This document shows positions 22,196 to 35,112 of a stretch of DNA of 64,000 bases, piece after piece. The stretch's first letter is position 1, and every line of letters starts with the position of its first letter. Below the pieces are notes generated by a model. It did no database searches, had not been told where the DNA came from, and saw nothing but the letters and a program-made list of their open reading frames with translations. This DNA is from Sepiola atlantica (Eukaryota > Mollusca > Cephalopoda > Sepiida > Sepiolidae): NCBI GenBank assembly GCA_963556195.1, contig OY744520.1:3807501-3871500 (forward strand), written 5' to 3'. The position numbers were made by a program, and so were the translations under genes.

Positions 22196-22820
22196 TAGTA
22201 CTTCATGTATCAACATAACATATTATAAGGAGGTATAATGTTTTATGTATGGATTTTCAGTATTTACTTCAACAGTGCTCGATACGTAAGTAGAGCTAGG
22301 TAGTAAGCTAGGAAATATATTTGTGGCAATTAAGCTACACAGAAGCTCACGCATTTCATCCCCGGGGGAATCGTCAGGCTAAAATGCATGTAGGTAATTT
22401 TGTCGGGTGTTTTCATATACACGGCTAGCTAGTTAACCAACCAGATTCTTTGATATACTCTTAGCCAATCGTTGGGCTTCTCACGAACAGAGGTCCGGTT
22501 AGTTTTACTTTCTATTTCTTGTTCTATTGTTTTGTATTCTTAGGAGTTACCTATATCATATTTTTGTTGTGTCAATATAATGAGTGAGCTTATTTTAACA
22601 CGTGGTTCCTTGTATTTCTATTTTAGGTTTTAATGTGTATGTTGTTAGGTTTTTGTGTTGTTTAGTTATATTTTTCTTATTTCTGTGTTGCTTTATTTTT
22701 TATTTATTTATGTATTGTTAGCCTATATAAATGTTATTCTGTGAAGCCAGTTGTTTGCTATTTCACTTCTACAGTTATATAGATGTTGGAGGTCTCTAAA
22801 CTTTAGCATTTCCAATTTCT
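22193..22820. mobile_element. Repeat family A, copy 2, interior inverted relative to copy 1
   Basis: The left flank (22193-22297, with ACTTCAACAGTGCTCGATACG) and the first terminal repeat (22298-22370, GGCAATTAAGCTACACAGA) match copy 1 in the same orientation. The interior that follows (GGGGGAATCGTCAGGCTAAA; CCAATCGTTGGGCTTCTCACG; TTGTTGTGTCAATAT; GGAGGTCTCTAAACTTTAG) matches copy 1 read from its right end, i.e. reversed. The second terminal repeat is not recognisable, so the right side is truncated near 22820. Confidence 0.7.
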
Positions 22821-24639
22821 GATTCAGACATAATCTACACAGGTCGTTTAAATGTCTAGACATGTTTAGATGTCTTATATTTGCGGCAACACTTTAAAAG
22901 ATTAAGTTTACTATACAAACAAAAAGTAATTTCTGAATTTGAATAAAACACATAACGGAAAAATGTCAATAAAAGAAGTCTACGATATGCTGATGTAAAT
23001 ATTGTGAAAATATATATTTGAAACACCCACTCAGTCCACAAAAGCATTAACTGAATAAAAATATTTTTTTTTTATTTGGACGAATATATTTATATAACAC
23101 ATTTTCAAAAATAAATAGTCTCATAAATGTGTCAATGAAACACATGTTCTCACATCGTATAACAAAAGACATAGATACTAATCCGAGCATAAAAATATAG
23201 TTTACTCTACAAAAACTGTAAACAAATCTACTGCGATAAAAAGAAAATTTGTGAATTTATATATGGAAGACACAAATGTAACATTTTTATAAGACTGCAC
23301 CATGGTATATTAACCATCTGTAAAATAACTGAGTTTTTTCACTAAATGCTATACTAATTTTTCCATGAAAAACAAATTGAACTTAAAAGATTCATCATCT
23401 ATCGATCTCGAACCTATACACACAAATGAGTGTAATAATGTGATTAAGGAACCAACCCAGCGAATATTATTCAATAGCGTATAGACAGCTTCAAATAGGA
23501 CTAGAAATTTGTGATGTTTAATCAATCCTTCCAAAGTTTTTCCTGATCGTATAGGAATGTGTACAAAAGCAAGTTCGACATTAGTACACAACCGATTTTC
23601 ATACCAAATGAAACACGTACTCTTTGCTTTTCAAACACTAATTGAAAAAGAAGTAGAAACAATCGAAACATACAGTTGTATTTGTGCATGGGTCATAATT
23701 TATGTGAAACTAGAATTAAAACATCCAGATCTGTACAGATGATTCATTAGAATAAACAATTGTGTAAAATCTGGCACTTAACTTCAGAAGAGGTGCTGAA
23801 CGAATATTTGCAAAGTTTTCTTGAGGAAAAATATTTTTAAAAATAATCTCTCGGATTCCTTCATGTAAATACCATGAGACGATAAATTACAGCATTGTTA
23901 AATATAAACACACTTAAAGGATCATAACAAAATTAGTAGATTGTCTTCAGGTTAATAAACTCAGTGTGCATTACTAACATTTGTATTCATATCTGGACAT
24001 TAAGGACACATATTGGATGAAATATTATAAATAACGCTCTAATAAGAATATAGGTCTCCTAATCAGTGTTTCTAATCGTACGCTGTTTTAGGAGATTGCA
24101 AATTATCACAACAAATGTATTCCAAGCATTCACGCAATAACATCTCTGCTAAATAAATAATTCAACACATATTAAATCAGGTTGGTGTTTGAAGACATAA
24201 CTGACATTTCCTTCATACCTTATTATCCTAATAAAAGGCTATACGTTGTGACTGATGCTAAAATCTTGTGATTAACTTCTGTTTGAAAAAAAAAACAAGC
24301 AAGATAATGATAACGCATCAAAACAGTTATTGTATAAAGAATACAATTGCAGTACAATAGAAATAGTAGGGGTAGAATAATGCATTAAAAATGAATTTAA
24401 AATAAAAAAGAGAAACATCAAGTAATAATAAGTATTGCTTTATTAAGTGAATAATTTGAGATAAACGAACTTTGTAATCTGATGAAAAATGAATAAAATT
24501 AGCAACATTCGTTTTTAATTTAATCTCATTGTGCGTAACTGACATTTATGTACAATGGGATGTAATTAAAAACGAATGTTGCTAATTTTTTTTTACAGTG
24601 AAAAATCAGGAAATTATGAGATGCAACGTAGAATGTGAA
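22821..24639. other. Unassigned AT-rich DNA
   Basis: The frames at 23349-23591 (-) and 23557-23742 (+) show no known motif. No simple repeat of note. Confidence 0.45.
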
Positions 24640-25330
24640 ATTACGAAACCATCCTTTCTTGTGAGAATATTTTGTTATACGTGAGCGTACAGTGATACCG
24701 GCATTGCTAAAAGAAATATATTAGAGGATTTACATACGTCACTAGGAGGAAAGCCGGTATGAGTATTTATGTTTATACATCTGCTATTGACCAAAACATC
24801 GAATATCTCGTCAAATGTTGTCGATGTTATGCACCGACAGAAAAAGTGTCTATACCGGAACAATCAAAGGGGATAATTAAAATTGCGCTACATTCATATA
24901 TGAATTTGCTGATCTTTGTACGAAACCTACTTACAAAGATATTATGAACTTTTTTCAAGATATTTCCGTAAGATTAAGTATTTCTGATACAATTGTCTCT
25001 GATAATGCAATTTACGAATGATGACTTTGAATATTTCTGCCAATATTTTTTTTAATTAGTTTTATGATAACCGATCCGTACGGAAGAGTGTTTCAAATAT
25101 ACGTTAAAGTAAGCGTTAAGAAAATCAGTGAATAAAACTTGTTACAACAATTTATAACATTGTAGTGCATAACTGCAAACCAGCGTATAAGTTCACGAAT
25201 GCTTTCAGCCGGATTGTGTGTGCAAAGTCGATTGGATCGGTAGTTGATGAAATAATACCCAACCAAACTCGAACCCTTTATTACAAATGTGTTCAAGCGT
25301 TGCGGAAGATTCCAGTTCAAACTTTCTTAC
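24640..25330 (+). pseudogene. Gypsy-type LTR retrotransposon integrase relic
   Basis: Read across frames: PALLKRNILEDLHTSLGGK (about 24690-24755), then IDQNIEYLVKCCRCYAP (24788-24838) in the place of the H2C2 zinc-binding domain, where the second pair reads CCxxC. LSISDTIVSDNAIYE (about 24970-25015) then looks like the integrase core segment around its second catalytic Asp, followed by DDFEYFCQYFF. A further stretch at 25195-25290 (SIGSVVDEIIPNQTRT) fits the post-core region. No protease, RT or gag was found nearby. Stops and shifts make it inactive. The superfamily could also be BEL, but gypsy fits better. Confidence 0.55.
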
Positions 25331-26929
25331 TATGAAAATATTAGCTAGATAAAAAAATATGTTTAGGACACAAATTGGAAGACTAGTATATATCCAAAAG
25401 AGATAAGTAAACAGCACCACAAGAAATTGTAAAAGGGTGAATGAATAATCGTAGAGAGGAGCCGATGAAAGTAATTTGTGATTTATTGGATTTGTCAAAA
25501 CCCCAATAACTACCAGAGCGGAAACGTTCTGACAAGGGAAATCTGCAAGTGCTTTAAATGATGTACGTTAATGCTACATGAAAAATGGAAAAATGTATTA
25601 CTTCCAGATGAACTTAAATTTCAAAAGGGAGATATATAGTTAAGTCAAACACCTCGCACAATATGGGAAACTAAGTTTGAAAACATCTATACATCTATTG
25701 GGTTTGTTTTTGGTATTTTGTTATGACAGAACGAGAATAAAAAGATACAAGTTTATTTTTTTACCTCGTGTTTGATTTTGTAGGTTGTAGTAATATACAA
25801 ACGAAATACTAACGATGATTAATTATTTAGTATAACATTAAATAGCATTTTCTTGGTCCAAAATAGCACGTTCTTTTTGTCTGTTACGCTTGTGTTTGAT
25901 GTAGAATTTGTTTGTATCTAACTCTTATATTCAAAATAATATTTAAATACGTCGAATGTATCCCTATAAAAAGGATTGGTCTGCCGATCGTTTTGTCTCT
26001 CATGTTTATTTTGTAAGTAATAAACGTGCATATTTTATCCACGTACTTTAGTAATATTTATTTATCTACATTTATAAAAAAATGGTGACAATAATTAAAG
26101 TAATATAAAGTGATATCAATATTCACATATATGGGTTGTACATTCTTCAGAAATATAACAGTTGATAATTAAAGTAACACCACGATGGCAAATGTTAGTA
26201 CTGCATTTAAAAGATTTCGGGTTTATTATCATCATTAAGTAAAAAGCACATATTGATATCATGTTAAAAACATTGCTCTCTGATTGTGAATCTTAAACGA
26301 TATCTAATCACTATTACAGTAATTCAACGACGTCTACATTTCATGCCTAAAGAAAATACTAGATTTTAAAAACCGAGGGCACGATTCTTCAAACGAACAT
26401 TTTTTCCAGAGCAAATATTGTTTAATATATACTCATCTCATGCAGTTGGTAAGTTGTGTGTTTTGGTTTAAGTCATGTTAACTATTTAGAGATTATAACA
26501 TATACGGTGGTGATGAGGAAGTTGCATCATAGCAGGTTCGACCCATACAGTTAAAAGTTAGTCATTTTACATTTGCAAAAGGGAGTTTAAAATTTGAGAA
26601 AACGGTATGTAGCTTTTGATGCGCTGTCGTACCGGTGATCGTTCACACAAAACACAACAAGAACGCACGTACGATTATTTTACGTTTTCTTTTACAAGGT
26701 TATCTTCTGTTTTATTAATCTGACTACAGGATAAAATATTCGATCCTTGTTCAGTGGTGTTTCACTCAGTAGTGTACAATTCGTATATATGTGTGTATGT
26801 AGACTTGCGTGTTTGTATCTGTTGTGAAGTTGTCCAAGAGTAAATAATAAATAAAGCAAGTCAAGTCGAGGGTTTGTTTAACAAGTGTATTAACAAAGTA
26901 AGAAAGTGACTAGCACCTGGCTAGACAGT
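25331..26929. other. Unassigned AT-rich DNA
   Basis: No recognisable element. GGTTCGACCC at about 26535 resembles a tRNA B-box, but no A-box precedes it convincingly. Confidence 0.45.
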
Positions 26930-27130
26930 TACAAGACTTTGCTTTGTCTTTTGTGTGTGTCTGGTGACTCTGGTGACTCGCACTATTTATAGTGACAACC
27001 GGTGCTGTTTCTCCTGTGTAAGAACGGCCGGTGTAACAGTATATATAAGAGAACTGTTGTGAACTGTTATGTGATTTTATGTGTGAATTCGTCAGTCTCG
27101 CGTTCTGTAGTCTACGTTCTCTTCTCATAT
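26930..27130 (+). promoter_or_regulatory. Possible promoter-like segment, perhaps part of an LTR
   Basis: GC-richer patch with a partial duplication (ACAACCGGTG-CTG and AACGGCCGGTGTAAC), a TATTTATAG at 26985 and TATATATAAGA at 27040-27050. An AATAAATAAA lies upstream at about 26843. This could be an LTR or a random match; no second copy was found in the window. Confidence 0.2.
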
Positions 27131-27714
27131 AACTGATTGTCTATCTATTGATCAATATCTGCTGCGTTTGCTTATGTGAAACCTGATGTACATAAACACT
27201 TCCCACTTTACGTGTTTCAAACAAAATAATACTGTGAGGGCACTTGACTTGGATGATCTCACACAAATGATTGTTTTCAACCAAAGATAATGGAAAGACC
27301 GAGCAGGAGAAAGAACAAACAGTAGTTCCAATGGAAACGTGCAGATAGTACTAGCACATTAAGCAGGCTTAGTATTGCCTTACTTAGATGACCAATAGTA
27401 GTTTCCAACGAAAATCAATGTTAAGTGACTGTTTTGATGACGCTAGATTATTTGTAATGTTTCTCGAAAAAGTGAAGAGTACTGGAAATGTGGAGAGACT
27501 TGTTGTAACTCAGACTCCAGGGAACACTACCGATTACTGTCAGTGTGACCTCTCTAATGACGCCCTGTGTGTACACTCTAATATAACAATTATAATAATG
27601 TAGATACAATTAAAGAAACGTATGATTGTTAGTTATGCAAGAACACTGTCTTGAAAGAACTGTCAGAGTTTACGGATTTCAAATGAAATCGATATATAAT
27701 AAATAGTGGTAATG
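27131..27714. other. Unassigned DNA
   Basis: The open frame at 27388-27603 (+), 71 codons, contains no recognised motif. Confidence 0.4.
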
Positions 27715-27737
27715 TTTGTTACTCAACCGGTTTCGGC

Positions 27738-27740
<3 letters not shown>
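27715..27740 (-). ncRNA. Hammerhead 3'-half-like sequence abutting (AT)n
   Basis: On the minus strand, directly after (TA)n, the sequence is GTAGCCGAAACCGGTTGAGT. GAA is followed by the palindrome ACCGGT and a U, as in the 3' half of the other hammerhead-like motifs. The 5' half (CTGANGA) is missing and its place is taken by the (AT)n tract. Confidence 0.3.

Positions 27741-27787
<47 letters not shown>
27741..27787. repeat. (AT)n tract
   Basis: Pure 47-bp tract. Confidence 0.97.
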
Positions 27788-27789
<2 letters not shown>

Positions 27790-30700
27790 CGTGTGTGTAG
27801 CTGTGTGTTAGCTTGTGCGTGCACATGAATCTACATTAAAATACGAATTTGTTTTTTTTCTACAATGTATAAATTGTACGCATGATTCTGACAACTTACC
27901 GTGATAACAATAACATTATTTTACTTCATATTTTCAATAAGAAATATGCTCACAATTATGTGGGTATAAAAGCTGGATATGGTCCTGTTTTACAATTTTT
28001 CCAAAAAGTTAAAAGTAAAAGTTAAAGGTGTTAAACTATTACTATCATCCAAATGTAAAATACATTCTATAGACACTACTAGAATAAGACACTTGGATTA
28101 ATTCGACAAGTTAATCACAAACTTGAAGTTCCATGTGGTCAGATGTAAATATGCTCGGTGTGTCCGAATAAGAAATGTGAACTCGTATCCACAAGTAAAT
28201 TACACACATCTATTAAATCAGGAGTTGCTGTCATTTTACACAAGCAAAATAAAATCAAATAATCCTAGATAATAGCCTCTTAAACACATTTTAACAGCTA
28301 AAATAACTATCGTTATGATCTGCTTTCTAACATTTGGCTTCGTAGCTCCCTATATCTCAATCGTTTAAACTACTATTACAGAGTGTATATCACGACAATA
28401 TTTATAAACACACCCACGAGATTAAACAATCTCTAAAAAATTGCACAGTAAAATTGGTATCTAATATGAAAAATAACCACTTCATTTCTCGCATATAAGC
28501 TGAGTCATTGCTCACACATTGAAGTTTAACGAAGCGTTAATGGATAAAATTGCAACATAATATATTTAGTTGCATCCTCAGAAACCTTTTCCAGTAAAAA
28601 TCCAAGTTTGTGTATTCATAAATATACATGTAAATGTGTTACATAGTGTATGTATTGTTATGTTGATACACATTGGAGTGAATTTAGTATTGGCAATGTA
28701 TTCCTTTTTTATTTACGTGAGAAAACTTATTTTATTTCAAAATGTAAAAGTTTCTCGATTGAAATATTAGAGGAAAAAAACGATTTTAGAGAAAAAATGT
28801 TTAGTAATTCATTTATCTACCTGTGTGAAAGATCTGTGCATATGAAAAAGAACGTATTTTGAAAGATCAATAATTAAGCACTGGCTACTGTTTCATGCAT
28901 ATAAACTTAGACGTGGGGTCCATAATGTTCATTAATTCCAATAAAGCTTTTCTTTATAACAAGATAATTCGGTTGCCGTCTTTTTACAAAATATATTAAG
29001 TTTGCATGGCCGGTGTGCTGGTGTGTCTCGTTAAAAGTGCGGTAGACAATGCATTTCTTCTCCCACATTTGAAGGTCATGTTACACTGTTTACAAATGTG
29101 CACAAACGTAACGCCTACATTAGTGTATGTAAAATAAATAAATAAAATGAATAAAATCATCTTCTGAAGGAAGTGAACTCTGATGCTTGTTGGTGTTGCT
29201 GAAACAGCCAGGTTAGGCCGCCATCTCTCCTGGCCTTCATTACATGGCAACCGATGCTCAACTGGCTTAAGCAAGGTCGCACAGGATGGCTCACCAAACG
29301 CGATTCCACAGTCCAAATTCGGCTAGCTTTTTACTAGAGAGCTCAGCACAAATCATCCTTGATGATTGTTGCCCAAGTCCATTCATACGATTCTGTCTTA
29401 CGGACAAAATGCAGATATAATACATCGCGAATTAATTCTCTGTCTCTGACGCGAGCGGCATGTAAAAACAATCAAAGACTTAACTGCTACAAAACTGACA
29501 GCAAAGACTTTAAGACAAGATGCACGCAATGGGAAATACAGTGGACGCAGTCTATATAATATACTTCAAACTTCTGTCGATACACTACACTGTAATTTAA
29601 ATATAAAATAACCATCATAAAATTGAACCAAACCATCCGGTCATAACAACTTTTACTCACTCTTTATTTCTCTATTTTTTAGTGTGTGTATCACTATCCC
29701 GATTCAAAAGTGTTTAGAAAACAGCAATCCTTTATTTGTTTAGTGTAGACTTGCCGCAAAAAATTTGGCAGTTATGACCATCCGTAATTCCTAAACATTG
29801 TTTTTCTGCAACGTAAATGTAGTATCGCGTATATAAGCAACACCATGAATTGCATATATTAGTAAACTTGACACAGCGATGAAATCGCCGTAACAGTAGC
29901 TGTAATATATTTATGCGAAAGAAAGTCGGAGTATGCTTGTATTGTTGTTATAAACGTGCAGCAAGTGAATTGCCGGTATGAACACACCAACAAATACGAA
30001 ATTAATTAATGGTAAAATAAATGTAATGCCCGTAGGTAAAGGTTATGGCCTACGAAATCTGAGCTATTTAATGCGATTCTGAACATCTTTTTTTATCAAA
30101 ATATTTCGCGAATTTTAATTAACTATAGACGAATGTTAAGCAGACAGCTTACATATTTCTGAAGTCTTCAGATAATACTGAAATATAATGTAATGTATAG
30201 AAGCACCTAGCTGAAACGATTTCAGTAATATTTTATCTGTAGATCGTATCTAAGGTTTAGGCGTGTTTGTCGTTTATTTACACGAATCTAAATAGCGAGA
30301 TTACCACGATAAATAAAATATCATTGTTTGCCGAAATCAATTTTAAATAATTCGTAAGTAATATGCGTAAATGATAAAAAAAAAATGCGAAAGTTTGCTA
30401 AAATGAACACCCGTAATAGAAGCAACCTATAAAATAATAAGTGTAGTACTAAATAAAATACACCGGAGTAATTGATAACGAACGTACTACATGTGAATAA
30501 ATGAGTACCCACTCTGCTAACTATATCAAAATAAGTACTATATATTGAACCTGACAAAAAGTAGAATTGATTCCTAGGATTTAAAACATCTCTCGTGACA
30601 TAGGTCTATTTTGGGGGAAAACGAATTAAGATGCGTCTATATTATGTAGCTATTTTGTCAAGAAAGTAAGGTAATGGTTCACTTTACTTTATATATTAGA

Positions 30701-31213
30701 TAAATATCGATCGCATAAACCTGTCTCGTGACGAGTGTTCTTCTGGTATTGACAGTGCTGATAGGAATTTCACTTACCCTTCCAGAATATTTATTCCGCA
30801 TTGGTGGATTTACGAATGCACATTAATGAAGAAAGAAACATTCCCATTAACTGTTTTGTTTTCTTCAATAAATGGAATCACTAAAAGTACCCGAGGATGA
30901 AGATATTTTATGTAGGAAAATGGGAGTTATTATTCAGAGGAATTAAATTTAGATATGAAAAGTTAGAGCCAACGGGTAAATTCTGCATAACAGCTCGAAG
31001 AAGAATAATATAAAAATGATCAAAACAGCAATCGATAACGATGTTAATATGGATATTAAGTTCCATTAGCCATTATCACACGTTAAGTACAGAACACGAA
31101 TACTAATGGCAAATAAAAGTAGAAACACCTTAGATTTTTTTAAAAATGTTCTTCCTCAATATTATGGATTGAGCTATGGTTAGAAATATTGTTTTAGTTG
31201 AGCCAAACGTGGG

Positions 31214-31216
<3 letters not shown>
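27788..31216. other. Unassigned AT-rich DNA
   Basis: The longest minus-strand frame (28996-29316, 106 codons) lies in a somewhat GC-richer patch (29160-29340) and could be an element fragment, but no motif is recognised. Nothing else stands out. Confidence 0.45.
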
Positions 31217-31285
<69 letters not shown>

Positions 31286-31286
31286 A
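31217..31286. repeat. (AT)n followed by (GA)n
   Basis: AT 31217-31260 switches cleanly to GA 31260-31286. This is the mirror order of the TC-AT tract at 22031. Confidence 0.97.
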
Positions 31287-31775
31287 ATGACGTCCCTACT
31301 TTGATAGTGAAAAAAAAAGTAAAATGTCTTCCCAAATGCTTGAAAAGAAGATACCCCACCTGCCGCCAAATTCTTCCACTTAAGGACTCTCCTAGTTTTA
31401 GTAGTTAGTCGAAACAAACGACCGACTGAAAAGGTCCCCTCAATCTGATGGAGAGATAAGCATTTTCTTGTCTTCCTATTTTATTCTTTGTTCTTTATTT
31501 TATTTTATTTCTTTTCATATTATAGTACTTACTTTTATCTCTATGTCGTATATAAATGTACTTAATTCTGTGTTTGACTTAAATGTGCTTAATTATTGTT
31601 ATATAATCTCCTATTGCTTGTCAATTGATTTCGCACTGAATAATTTCTTGAAATCCCATGCTGGCCTATAGTTTTGGCCTCTTCTTTTCATTTCTCGTAT
31701 TTATACTTACTTGCGAGAGGGAAAGCTATCCTCAAATTCTGTTTCCTTCTTATTATACAATGAACTTATTCTATC

Positions 31776-31778
<3 letters not shown>
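31287..31778. other. Unassigned T-rich DNA
   Basis: Pyrimidine-biased from about 31460 to 31740; the frame at 31468-31671 (+) is compositional. Confidence 0.45.

Positions 31779-31839
<61 letters not shown>
31779..31839. repeat. (AT)n tract
   Basis: Abuts the 5' side of the jockey/CR1-like LINE. Confidence 0.98.
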
Positions 31840-31840
<1 letters not shown>

Positions 31841-34800
31841 TTTTTTCAACCTGCGGAGAATAGGAAATATCTGACTAGTACACGGGCACAGGCTATTTTT
31901 ACTCCTCTAGGAGTGTTGGACCCGTAAGACCTTCTAAGGCTATCCATCTAAGAGAAGGAAATCTCTGACAAAAAAACCTTGCTACCAGCTACTTACGCCG
32001 TGGCAGTAAACCGTTGGGGAGGGAGGCCTCCTCACCTGTGATCGACAACCTTCCTAGAGTTGGAATCTCGAACAAAATATCCGGTTTGCAAACCTACAAT
32101 TGCTTAAGGAATAGATAGGTTCTAACTATCGCCGGTCCTTTGTTTATGAGTCAGGCGCAGAAGTAACAGCGCTGGGACGCCTCTAAACACTCAATGCCTA
32201 GCATTGTTTCCTTACTAGGACAATGAACGTCGTTCCCTTTCTCTCTATTTGGGCAACTTGGGGAAATTTTTTTCGCCACTAACACTTACATGACCAGTCT
32301 GGGTATTTCCTGTTCCAATAGGTTGAGGGTACAGGTTAGACAGCTTATCTGGCTGCTGTTTCCGACTGATAGGAAAGAGCCCACACTCTTGGGTAGCTCC
32401 ATAATCAGTTGCATCATACCGTGTGTAGTTGTATGTGCCATGTCGCGCATGGAAAGGGACCCTGCAATTATCTCCGGTGGGATTTCTCGAGGCCACAACC
32501 CCCATAGACCAGGTCGTGACTAATGGACTGGTTGTGTGAGATTATTGGCACTAAACAAGTACCCACCTTGGCCAACCCACTCTATAATAAAAACAAACAT
32601 GTCATTACAAAAAATAAAAACAAACCTAAACCAGACAGCCAACAAAAAACACTTTCGCCTCTTCCATTGAGGCTCGCATTCACAAATATCCGAGGACTTA
32701 GAACAACATCAACGACGTAGAAACCTTTCTCCTGACAAACTCCCCGGATATACTAGCTCTAAGTGAAACTAACCTTCAATCCTCAATCTCCTCTCATCAC
32801 GTTCGCATGACTGACTACCTCCCACTCTACCGTAAAGACTCTGACAAACATATGCGCGGGCTAGGAGTTTATGTTTGGAACACCCTCCCCCTGTCTAGAG
32901 AACGTAGGGTAGAATCAGATGACCAAGACTACATGTGCTTTAGATTGACTTGATATCACAGCGTCAGTTACTTATATTTCTTATACCGCTTTGCGTCGAC
33001 CCAGGACTGTACTCTGCTAAACCCTGTCTCTGAAAGCATAGATAAAGCACTCTCAATTAACTCGAATGCCCAGATACATGTATTTGGGGATGTTAATGCC
33101 CACCACCGCGACTGGTTGGGATTCTCCAGCCTTACTGACGCCGCCGGCAATTCTACGTATAATTTCACCTTAGCTCACCCTCTCTCTCTCAGACTGTTGA
33201 TTTTCCGACCCGCATCCCCGATCGAGTAGACCAACCATCCTCACTTCTCGATCTTTTATTGACCTCAATTCCCGAGGCTTGTGTGACAAAAGCTCATAGT
33301 CCACTCGGGAATGCTGATCACATTGTGCTAATGGTACATATCACCCTAAAAAGGCGTCCAAAAGCTGATGAACCGTTGCTCAAAACAACAAGATACTACA
33401 AGTAGGCGGATTTCGAGTACATCAGAGATCACATCAGTGACGCCCCATTGAGGGAACCCTTCTTACTCCATGCCGACCAGTGTGCAAACGAACTAACTGA
33501 ATGGGTCACAGCAGGCATTGAAGCCTATGTTCCCATGCGAAAATTATTTAGCAAGCCCCACTCTCCTCAATGGTTCACCTCGGAATGTACAGCTGCCATT
33601 TTTGAAATGCCTAGCAGAATCTTGCTCCTTCGATAGCTGGAAAATTGCATCTGTGGTACCAGTCTACAAGATTTCTGGGAATAGAACTGATCCTCAGAAC
33701 TATTGTCCAATAAGTGTGCTGCCGATCTTTGCTCAAATCGTTGAATCCTTTATAAATTCAGCGATAGTATGACACTTAGATAATGCTATCCTTCTATCTG
33801 ACCGCCAGTATGCATTTAGACAAGCACGATCTACTGCAGACATCCTAACGGTCATCTCTGAACGCATGTATCATAAACTTAACAAGGCAGGAGAAGCTAG
33901 GGCGGTAGCGCTTGATATATACAAAGCCTTTGACGAGGTATGGCATAAAGGGAATTTCCTGAATATACGCTCGTACGGTATTACTGGGCAATTATTTTAT
34001 ATAATTAGATACTTTCTAGACAAAAGAAAAATCCAGGTTGTCCTCGATGGCCGTCTATCTAAGCAACCTGATATAAATGCTGGTGTACCCCAGGAGTCTA
34101 TCCTTGGCTTTTGTTGTTTCTGATCTATATTAACGATCTCCCTGGTGACATAGTGTCTGAGATTAGTGTATTTGTTGACGACACCACGCTTTACTCTCGC
34201 CATGATACTATCTGAGGCATTGGCTGAATCTTTCGAAAATTACCTCCAGGCTGTAGTGGGTTGGGGTCATAAATGGTTGGTAACTTTTAATGCCGCAAAG
34301 ACAAAGCTCCTTTCCTTCAATAACTACAAGAATCCTCTCCAACCACCGATTGTCATGGCTAATAACACCCTACCTGAAAGTTCATCATTCAAACTCCTCG
34401 GCCTAACCTTCACAGGTAACATGAATTGGAACAAATACATTGAAGACGTTGCCAAGGCTGCCGCAAAGAAGGTTGGCTCCCTCTACCGGGCTAGTAAACT
34501 CCTCACACCTGACATTATCCTGTATCTTTACAAAGCCACTATCCGCCCATGCATGGAGTCCTGTTGTCACATCTGGGCTGGTGCATCATTTACTAGTCTC
34601 CCCCTTCTTGACAAGGTCCAAAAAGAATCGCCAACCTAATAGGTCACTCACTGTCACCCAAGCTCCAGTCCCTACCCCATCGCTGCAATCTAGCATCCTT
34701 GTGCTTGTTTTACAAATACTTCAGTGGATTATGCTCCGATTAATTGGCTTCTCTGGTGCCCCCAAGACGTGAATTCACTAGACTAACTCGACAATCAACT

Positions 34801-35037
34801 TAATCTCATTCATTCACTGTGGAGATTCCCAGATGTCGGAGAGCCTTCTACTCAAATAGCTTCTTTCCTCGTACTGCTGGCCTCTGGAACTTCCTCCCTG
34901 CCCACTGTTTCCCCAACAGTACAGAATGCAGAAGTTTAAAACTAAGGTAAACAGACCTCCTGCTGCTTGACCCTCCACCCAATCTTCTCCCCTCTTCTTT
35001 TTTCTCGGTAGCCCAGCTTGTTTGGGGTGAACTTTGT

Positions 35038-35038
<1 letters not shown>
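31840..35038 (+). pseudogene. Jockey/CR1-like LINE, endonuclease and RT, internally deleted
   Basis: A GC-richer block between two (AT)n tracts. The 5' leader is 31840-32650. The endonuclease begins LRLAFTNIRG (about 32668), then LALSETNLQSS (32755), GDVNAHHRDWLGF (33090) and GNADHIVLMVHI (33310), the last containing the DH of the active site. The linker ends TSECTAAI at 33600 and jumps straight to SFDSWKIASVVPVYK (33630), so the intervening residues are lost. The RT has ALDIYKAFDEVWHKG (motif A), AGVPQESILG (motif B, Gly to Glu) and FVDDTTLYS (motif C, FADD to FVDD). The thumb and C-terminal part end near 34970. Several stops (33769, 34121) and frameshifts. Two further 3' ends lie at 56775 and 63240. 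Confidence 0.85.

Positions 35039-35109
<71 letters not shown>
35039..35109. repeat. (AT)n tract at LINE 3' end
   Basis: 71 bp; follows the LINE's TTTGTTAA and precedes foldback 1. Confidence 0.98.
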
Positions 35110-35110
<1 letters not shown>

Positions 35111-35112
35111 TT

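Noticed and set aside
28996..29316. 106-codon minus-strand gene
   Set aside because: No domain, and its C-terminal part overlaps AATAAA-type low-complexity DNA; kept only as an unassigned GC-richer patch.
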